NCBI GenBank assembly: GCA_034521575.1
Contig: JAXHMJ010000005.1
Coordinates: 1,984,001 to 2,048,000 of the forward strand
DNA length: 64,000 bases
DNA from: a candidate division KSB1 bacterium
GTDB lineage: Bacteria > Zhuqueibacterota > Zhuqueibacteria > Residuimicrobiales > Krinioviventaceae
Direction of reading: 5' to 3'
This document shows positions 7,443-16,429 of this stretch, in pieces; the first letter of the stretch is position 1; each line of letters begins with the position of its first letter. A program made the position numbers and the translations under genes. Under the pieces are notes generated by a model. That model had not been told where the DNA came from and ran no database searches. It saw only the letters and a program-made list of their open reading frames with translations.

Positions 7443-10115
7443 TCAAGATACAGCCGGCACGTCTGTCCATGATCCGTTCAGCTGAATGAATTCAATTTGA
7501 TTTGACAACGCCATTGAATCCACATCATTATCAGTCACACTCGAACTCAGCAAGACCGCCAAACTGTCCGAAAACCCGGTGCGGGCAGCAAAGGGCTGGT
7601 CATTCAGATCAGATAAACTGGATTGGGGCGCTGCCGGAGGCGTGGAATCATAAACAATAGAATCCCGGGTGATATCACTGGTATAGTCATTATTCAGGAC
7701 CACTTTGGCAAGCACACTATATGTGCTGTCTGAGTGCAGTTCAGGATACAAATCTTGCAAATCAATCAAAAACTGATTATGTTCGGAATTCACATCCCAG
7801 ACCACCACATCGGTCTGCGCATCGTTATAAAAATAAAAAGAGTCTGCTTTGGACATGTCAAAATTCATATTGATAATACTGATATTGACACGCTCTTCAT
7901 TGGTATATCCGGGCTGGGCCTTGTTTTTCTGCGATGTATCGGACAAGGTGATATCAAATCGTGGAATCACCGGGATTGTTTCAAAAATGGGAAGAGTTTC
8001 ATTTCCTGCGGAATCAACGCATGACACCGTAAACTCGCCGTTACCGGTGGGAACAAAAATCTCTACATCCGCATCCACTGCCATTTTCTGCCTTTGAAAC
8101 AACAACAGCGAATCATTAACAATGATCCGGGACAGATCCTGGATCTGATCTAAAAGCCCTTGAAAACGAATGCCAACCCTATCTGCACCGGTTGAGGACG
8201 TATCTCCGCTGGAAATATCAAATGCGATAACCCGGGAGGCCTGCAGTTCAGCAACCCGGTTGTCATATTTTATAGTATCAGTTGCGGCAGCAGAAACATT
8301 GCCGGCAAAATCGCTGACTTTATAGGAAAGCGTCCACTGCCGATTATCTGTATCAGGCAGGGAATCGGAAAATACCAAGCTTTGCAATTCACGACAGTAC
8401 GGAACCGGTTCCAGCCGCTTGATTTTAAAGAGATCGTCATCTGCGGATTCCAGCGTCACATTCACAATTCTTTCATTGGTCCATCCTGTGAACGCGCCAT
8501 TGCGTTGATCCACCTGAAAGGGATTGGCATCCGATACGACTGTATTAAGCTCAAAAATCATATTATCAAAAATGAGAGAACGCGTTATAGCGGGAATCTG
8601 TTCATTCATGGCGCTGTCCAACGCGGTGACCCTAAATTGAATCGTTGAACCGGATTCGGGAATCTTTCCCAAATCAAAGAGCACACTATCCCGATCAAAA
8701 GGCAGCACAGATTCCTGACCAGCCGAGGTAATCCGCAAATAACTGCCTGCGTTGTCTTTGAATGAAAAGTCATAAAGAAGGACCCAAATGGAATCCGTGT
8801 ACCCGGGTTGGGGAGCAAAACATATATTTTTGTGGATATCAAGATCACTGACGGTGAATGCGGTCAACTCGGGGGCGTAAAGATCAAATATAACAGGTCG
8901 ATTCCGCACAGACCGGTTTCCCGCCCTGTCAGAAACGCTAATTCCAAAAGAATCCTTGACATCCATGTCCGAACGCACACGCACGGTAAAGGTCAACGTA
9001 TCTGTTAAAGCCGGAACATCTGACGGCAGAATAATTGAAATCTGGTCCGGTTGAATCTGCCCCAATCGCGCGGTCAAAGATTGCACATCAATTCCGGAGA
9101 GCGGATCGAACACATCGACCACAATTTCCACATAACCGTCCGCAGTGGTGTCCTGACCGGTGTATGTCCGTTCCTCAAAAAATATTTCCGGCGCCTTCGT
9201 GTCAATGTTGACGCGAATCGAATCAAGTTTATCCGCCGTATTTCCCTGTAGAATCCAATTGGCGGCACGCGCCTCCCCCGCTCCATGTGATATATGTGAA
9301 TACGATGCATCCCGTCCGCGCAAATAAAAAGTTCTGGAATCTCCGTTGGACAATTCAACAGGCAGGGTGCCGCTTACCTTCGTGGTCTCTACCGTTCCAT
9401 CGGGAACCTCAATAAACGTCGAACAGACCTCCAGTCCGGCAGTGTCCCAAATACAAGCGCGGTAGATACCGGCGTCATCGGCCAGTGTATAATTGATTTG
9501 AAATTGCGTTTGATTGAACCAGTTCCCCGCCAGAGAATCAACACCATCGATAAGAAATGACTCGGACGTCGGCAGTGTGCGGTCCTGGGTGGAATAGACG
9601 CTTTGCTGACTCCAGCCTCCGGCACGCGGCCCCTCTTGCAAAGAAGCCCAGAGCCGGGCCCGATAATAAATCTTTTGTTGAGCAGGCAACGCATTCGCAT
9701 TCAAATCCCGGCCAAAATAAACCAGAGAGTCGGCATAGGCAGACGGAAAGGCGTCATGTCCGTCAAACGTGCGCTCAAAATCATCGGTCAGCGAAGCCTG
9801 CACTTCAACAATGCAGTGATTCAAGGATATCTGCTCATCCCGGATCATCAGCGGACCCTGCAGTTGATCCCAGTAAACCACATTCCTGTTCCCGGTGGTG
9901 TATTCAGGCTCTGCCAGCATGGTCAGGACAGGAATATCGGGGTCGGCGCTGACAATTTGTTCAGATTCAATAGCCCGGATGATCGACTCATAAACCGCCT
10001 GTTCCACTTCCGGCGGTCTTTGGGGTTCCGCGAACACACCTTGAAACCCGACAATCAGTGCAAACAGAAATAATGTTATAAAAGTCTGATATTTGGTTTT
10101 CATAATTAATTTCAT
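7443..10115 (-). CDS. Large secreted Ig-like repeat protein, N-terminal fragment (frameshifted)
   Basis: The 890-residue frame starts with a signal peptide (TFITLFLFALIVGFQGVFA). The ATG at 10103 is an alternative start. Many Ig-like modules follow, with the recurring signature Y.V.D.AGN (FGISVSDRAGNRSVRN, YKVSDFAGNVSAAATDTIKY, FTVSCVDSAGNETLP). The frame ends at VPAVS and a TGA at about 7443, and the +1 frame carries on with the same kind of sequence. Joined with the two following fragments the gene would encode about 1,378 residues ending in a T9SS-type domain. It precedes the PorV-like gene and follows another NPFNP-tailed protein, so these are probably co-expressed surface cargo. Confidence 0.75.
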   Translation of the reverse strand: MKLIMKTKYQTFITLFLFALIVGFQGVFAEPQRPPEVEQAVYESIIRAIESEQIVSADPDIPVLTMLAEPEYTTGNRNVVYWDQLQGPLMIRDEQISLNHCIVEVQASLTDDFERTFDGHDAFPSAYADSLVYFGRDLNANALPAQQKIYYRARLWASLQEGPRAGGWSQQSVYSTQDRTLPTSESFLIDGVDSLAGNWFNQTQFQINYTLADDAGIYRACIWDTAGLEVCSTFIEVPDGTVETTKVSGTLPVELSNGDSRTFYLRGRDASYSHISHGAGEARAANWILQGNTADKLDSIRVNIDTKAPEIFFEERTYTGQDTTADGYVEIVVDVFDPLSGIDVQSLTARLGQIQPDQISIILPSDVPALTDTLTFTVRVRSDMDVKDSFGISVSDRAGNRSVRNRPVIFDLYAPELTAFTVSDLDIHKNICFAPQPGYTDSIWVLLYDFSFKDNAGSYLRITSAGQESVLPFDRDSVLFDLGKIPESGSTIQFRVTALDSAMNEQIPAITRSLIFDNMIFELNTVVSDANPFQVDQRNGAFTGWTNERIVNVTLESADDDLFKIKRLEPVPYCRELQSLVFSDSLPDTDNRQWTLSYKVSDFAGNVSAAATDTIKYDNRVAELQASRVIAFDISSGDTSSTGADRVGIRFQGLLDQIQDLSRIIVNDSLLLFQRQKMAVDADVEIFVPTGNGEFTVSCVDSAGNETLPIFETIPVIPRFDITLSDTSQKNKAQPGYTNEERVNISIINMNFDMSKADSFYFYNDAQTDVVVWDVNSEHNQFLIDLQDLYPELHSDSTYSVLAKVVLNNDYTSDITRDSIVYDSTPPAAPQSSLSDLNDQPFAARTGFSDSLAVLLSSSVTDNDVDSMALSNQIEFIQLNGSWTDVPAVS

Positions 10116-10136
10116 TCCATCAGATTCCTGGAAAGC

Positions 10137-12611
10137 TTATTTGATTAGCAGCATTTTGCCGAGTTTCTGCTGTGTTTTGTCGTCAGAGCTTAGCTGAACC
10201 CTGAAATAATAAATTCCGCTGGCCACCGGGTTGCCGAAACTGTCTTTGCCGTACCAGTGCGCAGCATGCATGCCTTTTTCACGGTAGGCGTTGACGAGCG
10301 TTTTGACCTTTCGGCCCTGAACATTATAAATATCCACATTCACATGACCTGCGGCTTCCAGGTTAAAGGTAATCCGGGTCCCGGAATTGAAAGGATTGGG
10401 GTAATTTCCAAATGCATTTTCATCTGTTGACAATTGAGTGGCTGCTAAATCTGAATCAGGGATTTGTAAAGTCTTAATTATCGTATCAGATACCGCCCAT
10501 AAACTATTTATTGTATTGTTCAAAAACATATTGACTCTAACCGTAAAACTACCCTCTTCCTTTAAAGGAATTGGCACGGTAATTTCAGGTCCTAATGTAT
10601 CCGCATTCCAGCTTTGCAAGGGCTTTGTCTGGTCATTTTGCTTCAAATCGATCTGTACAACTTTTTGCTGATACATATCCAGATTAAAATTGGATAAATC
10701 TATAATTAAAAGCTCAAAATCACGAGTAGTATATCTAACACCATTTACAATTCTTTCCCAATTAAGCCATTTTACGGCAGGAGATGTTTTTGCTGCAACA
10801 ACAATTTCATGATCCGTTTGTGTGTAATCAAAAACATGATCCACTTTATCAACAGACCCTATACGATAAACCAACTTGCCTTGATAATCAAATTCATCGA
10901 CATAAAAAGTATCAAGACCCGTATCAGCAATTTTGGAAAAACAGCTGTCTGGTTCATACTGTTTCTTGCGATATACTATATAGTTATCCAAGCCGCTTTC
11001 ATCATCCTCCGTTGCCCCCCATCTTAAACGAACCCATCCTTGAGTCATGTCATCGTTATAGAAAATTTCTTCAGTTGAAAGTGAGGGAATATCTTTCGGG
11101 GGATAACAATCCGGTATAATAGAAAGAGATTCCGAGTCTGCACTCTCATTATTTTCAAAATCCCGGAAATTAGCAGACACTCTGTAGGGTAGATTATTAA
11201 TATTTTCAATAATAATAGAGCCACCATTGGTTAAATCAAAATTATAATCTGATTGTTCTGGAAAGTCCAGCCATGGACTGTAAAAATTTTTCTGGCCTGA
11301 ATTGATTAAAGAATCACGGATAACCCTGTATCTAACCGACTTTGGAGTGCTCGTAAAATTTTGCTTTATATAGGAAGCTTCAAGAGGCAAAACAGCTGTT
11401 GTGTCTGTACATTGTACATAATGAAATGAATCAGCAATAAATACAATTGTGCGACTTGTATCTACGCTTAATTTCGGAGGGGGTAAAATCTTGGGCAAAA
11501 TTTGGGGGGCGGGAGAAAGTTTTGAATTTCCAGCTTTGTCAAATGCAACAATAGAGTATTTGTAATTTTCATTTGAATTATAATTAAATAAAGTGTCCTC
11601 GTAAAAAACCTTCTCGGTAACAGCATCATACATAATCTTTGCAACTATCTCACTCCCTCTGTCAGTTGACCTGATAAGATTATAATAATTTACACCAGAG
11701 ACACTGTCTTTTGCATGTTTCCATAATAATTGTACCAAAACAGGTTCTTGCCACTTTGTACGCAATGTATCCAAATTTACATCAGAGGGAGGAGAGGCAT
11801 CCTGTGTTGTAGAGGTGGTATCAGAACGTAAAATATATCCATTATCGTCTTCCACTTTAATAAAATATTGATATTGTTTCGCATCAAGCAATCGAATAAA
11901 CTCAGCCGTATAGGATGTATCATCGCCAGTCTTGTAAATATTACCGGATTCAATATATGCATCACTCAAAAGAGGATTGAAAGCTACAACTCGTAGATTC
12001 TCACTCTGTTCAGATATTATAAACTTGATAGAATTTGACGTCCCTTTTGTAAATTCGGGTTCAGGATAGATATGTGGCGGAGAAATCAATTGGAATTCAT
12101 TAAATTGAATTGAATCTTCACCTACAGATCTAATATAAATAAAATTTGATTCGCCTTTTTTTAATAAATGTAGTCCATGATCAATATATTCATCCGAATC
12201 AGAAACCGTGCCGTTAGAGCTCGAAACATAATACACTTTTTCATTATTAATAAATAATCTATACCCCACTGGGTTTTGGGGGCGATCAACATTTTTGGCT
12301 TTTATTTTTAGCCGATAATACCCCGTATAAATTACATCTTTTAAAACAAGCTGGTTTGTTTTTTTACGAGGTTCAAGCTTAATATCCATAGGAAAAGACA
12401 ACACCTTTGGATAACTATTATGACTGGTATCAAGCCTTAAAGTATCAAAGGTAGATTTTGCCAATGGAGATTTGTCAGAAAAATAGGAAGGTTTCTCTTT
12501 TTCAGATTCATGTGAATCACTCAATTCTTTAGTTTGACCACGAATTACAAATGAATAATTAAAAAATAAAAGTATTAAAACGATATATAATGAAAAAAAG
12601 ATACTTTTCAT
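10137..12611 (-). CDS. Secreted FN3-repeat protein with T9SS type A sorting domain
   Basis: The protein has 824 residues and an intact frame. A signal peptide (IFFSLYIVLILLFFNYSFVI) is followed by a beta-sandwich segment and FN3-like modules (WQEPVLVQLLWKHAKDSVSG; VNYYNLIRSTDRG; RLRWGATEDDESGLDNYIVY). The end is a clear sorting domain: FGNYPNPFNSGTRITFNLEA, VNVDIYNVQGRKVKTLVN, GNPVASGIYYFRVQL and a terminal KMLLIK. It is first in the minus-strand operon; about 235 AT-rich bases upstream probably hold the promoter. Its N-terminal half is markedly more AT-rich than its neighbours, which may reflect acquisition or relaxed selection. The function beyond cell-surface display is unknown. Confidence 0.8.
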   Translation of the reverse strand: MKSIFFSLYIVLILLFFNYSFVIRGQTKELSDSHESEKEKPSYFSDKSPLAKSTFDTLRLDTSHNSYPKVLSFPMDIKLEPRKKTNQLVLKDVIYTGYYRLKIKAKNVDRPQNPVGYRLFINNEKVYYVSSSNGTVSDSDEYIDHGLHLLKKGESNFIYIRSVGEDSIQFNEFQLISPPHIYPEPEFTKGTSNSIKFIISEQSENLRVVAFNPLLSDAYIESGNIYKTGDDTSYTAEFIRLLDAKQYQYFIKVEDDNGYILRSDTTSTTQDASPPSDVNLDTLRTKWQEPVLVQLLWKHAKDSVSGVNYYNLIRSTDRGSEIVAKIMYDAVTEKVFYEDTLFNYNSNENYKYSIVAFDKAGNSKLSPAPQILPKILPPPKLSVDTSRTIVFIADSFHYVQCTDTTAVLPLEASYIKQNFTSTPKSVRYRVIRDSLINSGQKNFYSPWLDFPEQSDYNFDLTNGGSIIIENINNLPYRVSANFRDFENNESADSESLSIIPDCYPPKDIPSLSTEEIFYNDDMTQGWVRLRWGATEDDESGLDNYIVYRKKQYEPDSCFSKIADTGLDTFYVDEFDYQGKLVYRIGSVDKVDHVFDYTQTDHEIVVAAKTSPAVKWLNWERIVNGVRYTTRDFELLIIDLSNFNLDMYQQKVVQIDLKQNDQTKPLQSWNADTLGPEITVPIPLKEEGSFTVRVNMFLNNTINSLWAVSDTIIKTLQIPDSDLAATQLSTDENAFGNYPNPFNSGTRITFNLEAAGHVNVDIYNVQGRKVKTLVNAYREKGMHAAHWYGKDSFGNPVASGIYYFRVQLSSDDKTQQKLGKMLLIK

Positions 12612-12846
12612 TAGTTAGGCCTTTTATATTAATAATATAACTAAAGTATTTATTAATGATGCATATTTTAAATATATAATAATTTATGATAAACGCGTAA
12701 AACACTTTAAAGTTTCTACATATCACCATTGAAATGAAATGCAACACAGTAGCAATTCTAAAATATTAGTAATTAGATAATTAAAATGCAAGACATTTTA
12801 ATCTACGTTCTCTACATCGATTAAAAACTATAAAAAGTTAATCCTT

Positions 12847-13728
12847 TCAGGGCACAATCACTTTTAAAGCATTCGGATTTATAGTAACTTTAATTTTCGT
12901 GCCGCCGTCACGGGTTTCGCCATCAAAGTGGAACGGGCCGGGCTTTTCGCGTAATATTGTCACCTCTTTCGCCTGATAGCGCGAATATTTCTGAATTTTT
13001 TCGATACCTCCCAGAAACAATCGGGGCAGATTAAATAATGTATACCAAAACCCGGCGCGGTGGACAGCACAAATATCAAGCAATCCATCATCCAGCTCTG
13101 CCTCAGGTGAGATAATAGCGCCGCCTCCCCAGCCCTTCAAGTTGGCAATGGTGACAAAGAGAGCCGGCACCGCAATTTCGTGATGATCAAACTTTAGTGT
13201 AAAGACTTCATGTTTATAGCGAAAAAACTCACGAATGCCGATCGTAAAATAAGGCAGCAATCCCCGGACCTGTTGATCGTTAAACTCTTTACCGATAGAG
13301 GCATCCAGTCCCACTCCGGTTACAATAAAAAAAGCATTCCCGTTTACATTGCCCGCATCCATGGTCCGAATTCTTCCGTTAATCAGTGTTTTAACAGCGC
13401 GCACGGGGCCCAGCGGAATAGAAAGCCCGCGCGCCAAACCGTTCCCCGAGCCTAATGGAATAATCCCCAGGGCTGTATCGGAATAAAGCAGTGCAGAGCC
13501 GATTTCATTTGTGGTACCGTCTCCACCGACAGAAACCACAGCATCAAATCCGAGTTCCACCGCTTCTTTGGCCAATTCATGAGCATGTCCGGCATAACGG
13601 GTATCATGAAATTCGTACTCGAACGGTGCATCCATCAAGGAAAGTTCCAGAGTTTTACGAATCAGAAACGGTGATTTCAGGAAACCGGAACGAGGATTAT
13701 TCACAATTCTCACTTTTTTTAAATCCAA
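12847..13728 (-). CDS. Diacylglycerol/lipid kinase family protein (YegS/DagK-like)
   Basis: The 293-residue length matches the family. The N-terminus has the nucleotide-binding NNPRSG motif, then the catalytic-domain signature VVSVGGDGTTNEIGSAL and the substrate-site motif LGIIPLGSGNGLARGL. The C-terminal beta-sandwich ends with PGPFHFDGETRDGG, the HxDGE/FDGE motif of these kinases. The reaction is ATP-dependent phosphorylation of a lipid such as diacylglycerol, at the inner membrane face. The exact lipid is not readable. The start codon overlaps the end of the upstream methyltransferase gene by 10 bases, so the two are co-expressed. Confidence 0.9.
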   Translation of the reverse strand: MDLKKVRIVNNPRSGFLKSPFLIRKTLELSLMDAPFEYEFHDTRYAGHAHELAKEAVELGFDAVVSVGGDGTTNEIGSALLYSDTALGIIPLGSGNGLARGLSIPLGPVRAVKTLINGRIRTMDAGNVNGNAFFIVTGVGLDASIGKEFNDQQVRGLLPYFTIGIREFFRYKHEVFTLKFDHHEIAVPALFVTIANLKGWGGGAIISPEAELDDGLLDICAVHRAGFWYTLFNLPRLFLGGIEKIQKYSRYQAKEVTILREKPGPFHFDGETRDGGTKIKVTINPNALKVIVP

Positions 13729-14486
13729 GGGCCTTTACCTTTCTTTTTCGCCTGAAATATCATCATTCCACTGGAATAGTTATAAGGAGACTTGTCAAAA
13801 TCACTCCAGACTTTTTGGGTCTCGAATCCGCACAATCGCAATAACGCTTCAACTTCATAACGGAACATATATCTATACTTCATGATAGCGCTTCGGCTTT
13901 CTTCACTGCCAAGCTGAACATATTCATTGCGTATGCTAAGCTGTTGAACCACCGGATCATGTGAAACGTCAATCCTGATCTTTATATTTTCATCCGGATC
14001 TGCAAGATCCTCCGGAGACAACTCTTCATGCCATTCTTTTTGAGCCATAACCTGATACAAAGGCACAAACAAATCAAAAACCAGCAAACCGCCGGGATCA
14101 AGGTGCCGGGCAATGCACTGAAGCGCCGCAATCTGGTCATCCTGGGTCAGATTATGCAGCAGCGCCCGAAACGGAACAATACAACAGGGAAAGGTTCGGT
14201 TCAGATTGAAATCCCGCATGTCCGCCTGGATAAATACGGGGGCTTTCAATCCCGTTGTTTGCGCCGCCTTTTCTTTTGCGATCTCTAACATACGAAACGA
14301 ATTATCAATTCCGGTAACCGAAACGCCATGTTCTGCAAGGTACAGCGCAATTCGCCCCGTGCCCGCACCGACTTCCAACACGGATTTAAACGTTTTGCCG
14401 TAAGACAAATAAAATGAAAAATCATTATCTTTCAGCCCATATTCCAAGTCATAGTACAGAGAAAAGCTGTCATAAACGGCGTTCAT
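13719..14486 (-). CDS. Class I SAM-dependent methyltransferase
   Basis: The 255-residue protein has the SAM-binding motif I VLEVGAGTGRIALYLAEHG and motif II acidic loop VSVTGIDNSFRMLEIAKEKA. Motif IV is near CIVPFRALLHNLT and a GGLLVFDLF strand follows, all of Rossmann methyltransferase type. The sequence resembles small-molecule methyltransferases; no substrate can be named. It lies between dtd and the lipid kinase gene, overlapping the latter, within a short minus-strand run. Confidence 0.85.
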   Translation of the reverse strand: MNAVYDSFSLYYDLEYGLKDNDFSFYLSYGKTFKSVLEVGAGTGRIALYLAEHGVSVTGIDNSFRMLEIAKEKAAQTTGLKAPVFIQADMRDFNLNRTFPCCIVPFRALLHNLTQDDQIAALQCIARHLDPGGLLVFDLFVPLYQVMAQKEWHEELSPEDLADPDENIKIRIDVSHDPVVQQLSIRNEYVQLGSEESRSAIMKYRYMFRYEVEALLRLCGFETQKVWSDFDKSPYNYSSGMMIFQAKKKGKGPWI

Positions 14487-14499
14487 GGCTATGTCCTAC

Positions 14500-14952
14500 T
14501 TAAAAGCCCAGTTCGTTCGAGTCCAGCAGGATCGTCACCGGGCCGTCATTGTGAATGGTTACCTGCATGTATTCTCCAAAACGTCCGGTCACAACCGGCA
14601 GTCCGAATTCACGGATTCGTTCGACTATGAGTTCATACAGGGGGCGTGCTATATCCGGTGACGCGGCATGGGCAAAACCGGGACGCCGGCCTTTGCGGCA
14701 GTCTGCATATAAAGTGAACTGTGAAATAGCCAAAATTTCAGCCCGGACGTCCAGACTCGACAAATTCATTTTTCCGTCGTGATCTTTAAATATCCGCAGG
14801 TTGACCAACTTTTCCACCATTTTATCGATCGGAGCCTCCGTATCTCCGGCAGCAATCCCGATCAACACCACCAGACCGGGACCTATAGACTTGACCCGTT
14901 TATCCTGGATATCTACAGCCCCGCAGCTTACACGTTGGATCAATAGTCTCAT
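14500..14952 (-). CDS. dtd: D-aminoacyl-tRNA deacylase
   Basis: At 150 residues this is the standard length. The start MRLLIQRVSCGAVDI matches the family N-terminus. Both active-site motifs are present: SQFTLYADCRKGRRPGFAHA (SQFTL.A....G.RP.F) and the C-terminal NDGPVTILLDS (N.GPVT). The enzyme hydrolyses D-amino acids and mischarged Gly from tRNA, a proofreading step in translation. It sits 14 bases downstream (transcriptionally upstream) of the methyltransferase gene in the same direction. Confidence 0.95.
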   Translation of the reverse strand: MRLLIQRVSCGAVDIQDKRVKSIGPGLVVLIGIAAGDTEAPIDKMVEKLVNLRIFKDHDGKMNLSSLDVRAEILAISQFTLYADCRKGRRPGFAHAASPDIARPLYELIVERIREFGLPVVTGRFGEYMQVTIHNDGPVTILLDSNELGF

Positions 14953-14989
14953 ATCTTTCTTTTTCCTGTTTCAACCATCCATATCGCAG

Positions 14990-15847
14990 CTAATATCGCC
15001 CCACGTAAAGCGCCAGCAATCCGATGAGCATATCCGCTTTGAGCAGTTTGCTGACAAACCGCATTTTCCTGACGGTCGGCTCCAGCCAGATGCAAACTAC
15101 CGTGTAAATCAAGACTGTATACACCCCAACCAGTAAAATCCAGAAATAATACCGGTTATACAATTCCGTTACAAAAGGGACCAGAGTCAGGCCGACCAGC
15201 AGCGTCAAAAGAAGGGTCACCAGCCACTGACCCGGTCGAATACCGTAAACCACTGCGAGGGTATTCGCCTGGCCCTGCCGGTCTCCTTTTTGATCTTCGA
15301 TATCTTTGATGATCTCGCGGGCAAAATGCATGCAAAAAGCAAACAATGCGGGATAAAGCGCATATTCAGGGTGACCTACGGCGAGGCCCCCGTAAATAAA
15401 TGCAAACGCTGTCGCAAGGCTTACAACAAAATTGCCACATAACACCATTCTTTTCAAATACGCACTGTACAAATACAGCAAAACAGAGAAAACAGCAGCA
15501 ATGAGTACCGCAATAAACCCAATATAAAAAGCGCATGCAACTCCTGAAACAAATAAACATCCTGAAAATATTTTTGCTTCCCGCACTCCCAACAGATGAC
15601 GCGGTAGCGGCCGCAGGGGTTTGTTCACCCGATCGATTTCAATATCAAAGACATCATTTACCGTATTCGCCGCAGCTGTGATTAACGCGCCTGACACACA
15701 GGCAGCCAGTACGGCAGAGAGCGGCTGCAGGGGGCCGGCGAGTACAGCGCCCACACCAATGGCCACAAAACTTATAACCACGTTCAGCGGCCGGGTTATT
15801 TCCAAATATCCTGAAAATTTCAATGTATTGATACGATTCTTTCCCAT
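14990..15847 (-). CDS. UbiA-family prenyltransferase (geranylgeranylglycerol-phosphate/chlorophyll-synthase-like)
   Basis: The 285-residue membrane protein has about eight hydrophobic helices. The first Asp-rich motif is NTVNDVFDIEIDRVNKPLRP (NDxxDxxxDxxN) and the second is KDIEDQKGDRQGQANTLAV; together they bind prenyl diphosphate through Mg2+. Sequence flavour (KPLRPLP, EIIKDIEDQKGD) is closest to the digeranylgeranylglyceryl-phosphate synthase group, whose bacterial members can act on quinone or lipid precursors. The actual acceptor is uncertain. It starts at the ATG at 15847 and probably leads the run UbiA, dtd, methyltransferase, lipid kinase. Confidence 0.85.
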   Translation of the reverse strand: MGKNRINTLKFSGYLEITRPLNVVISFVAIGVGAVLAGPLQPLSAVLAACVSGALITAAANTVNDVFDIEIDRVNKPLRPLPRHLLGVREAKIFSGCLFVSGVACAFYIGFIAVLIAAVFSVLLYLYSAYLKRMVLCGNFVVSLATAFAFIYGGLAVGHPEYALYPALFAFCMHFAREIIKDIEDQKGDRQGQANTLAVVYGIRPGQWLVTLLLTLLVGLTLVPFVTELYNRYYFWILLVGVYTVLIYTVVCIWLEPTVRKMRFVSKLLKADMLIGLLALYVGRY

Positions 15848-15924
15848 TGACTGGGTTTAATATAGAACAGATATACAGAAAAATCAAGCGTTAAAAGCAT
15901 GACATTCGTTCTCTTTCGCTTTTT

Positions 15925-15953
15925 TTGCAAAAAATAACATGTAATATTGTTAT
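15925..15953 (+). promoter_or_regulatory. Candidate sigma70-type promoter upstream of the PAS kinase
   Basis: TTGCAA at 15925-15930 is followed after 17 bases by TGTTAT at 15948-15953, in an AT-rich stretch between divergently oriented UbiA and kinase genes. The match is fair in the -35 box and weak in the -10 box. It is a prediction only. Confidence 0.3.
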
Positions 15954-16081
15954 ACCAAAAATATAACGTTTTGCAACAAACTCTTTTTTAATTACACAGA
16001 AACTTTTTATCTTTTAGACCATACAAATAATGATTTACAATTCAGTTAACAGGAAGAACAATCAAAAACAAGAACACTGAC

Positions 16082-16429
16082 ATAAAATCCCAGGCAGAAT
16101 GCTTCACTGCGGCTGAAGCTTCGCAAATCAGCGAACAGCTGTTAAATGTACTGTCTGATTATATTTATACGGTTCGCATAAAAGACAACAAAGTGATCGA
16201 TACCGTCCATGGTAAAGGCTGTCTTGCTGTGACCGGTTATGCGCATACAGAGTATGATAAAGAACCGGAACTTTGGTTTCGTATGGTTCATCGTGATGAC
16301 CGGGAGGCTGTGACCGAACAAGCCACAAAAGCGAGAAAAGGTATCGATGTTCCGCCGCTTGAACACCGGATCATCCATAAAAACGGGGAGGTGAAATGGA
16401 TTCCGCAATACGATTGTACTTCTCCGTAA
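16082..16429 (+). CDS. PAS-domain histidine kinase, N-terminal fragment (frameshifted, start unclear)
   Basis: The frame is open from just after the TGA at 16031. PAS-like sequence starts around 16142 (LNVLSDYIYTVRIKDNKVI, GKGCLAVTGYAHTEYD, ...LEHRIIHKNGEVKWI), which is similar in plan to the third PAS domain of the same gene. No ATG with a good ribosome site is visible at the right place; GTG at 16193 would cut into the domain, so the true start is unresolved. At about 16403 an extra C shifts the frame: the other frame reads RNTIVLLRNDQDEVYAYNGL. The stop at 16427 is therefore probably not the end of the protein. Confidence 0.6.
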   Translation: MKSQAECFTAAEASQISEQLLNVLSDYIYTVRIKDNKVIDTVHGKGCLAVTGYAHTEYDKEPELWFRMVHRDDREAVTEQATKARKGIDVPPLEHRIIHKNGEVKWIPQYDCTSP

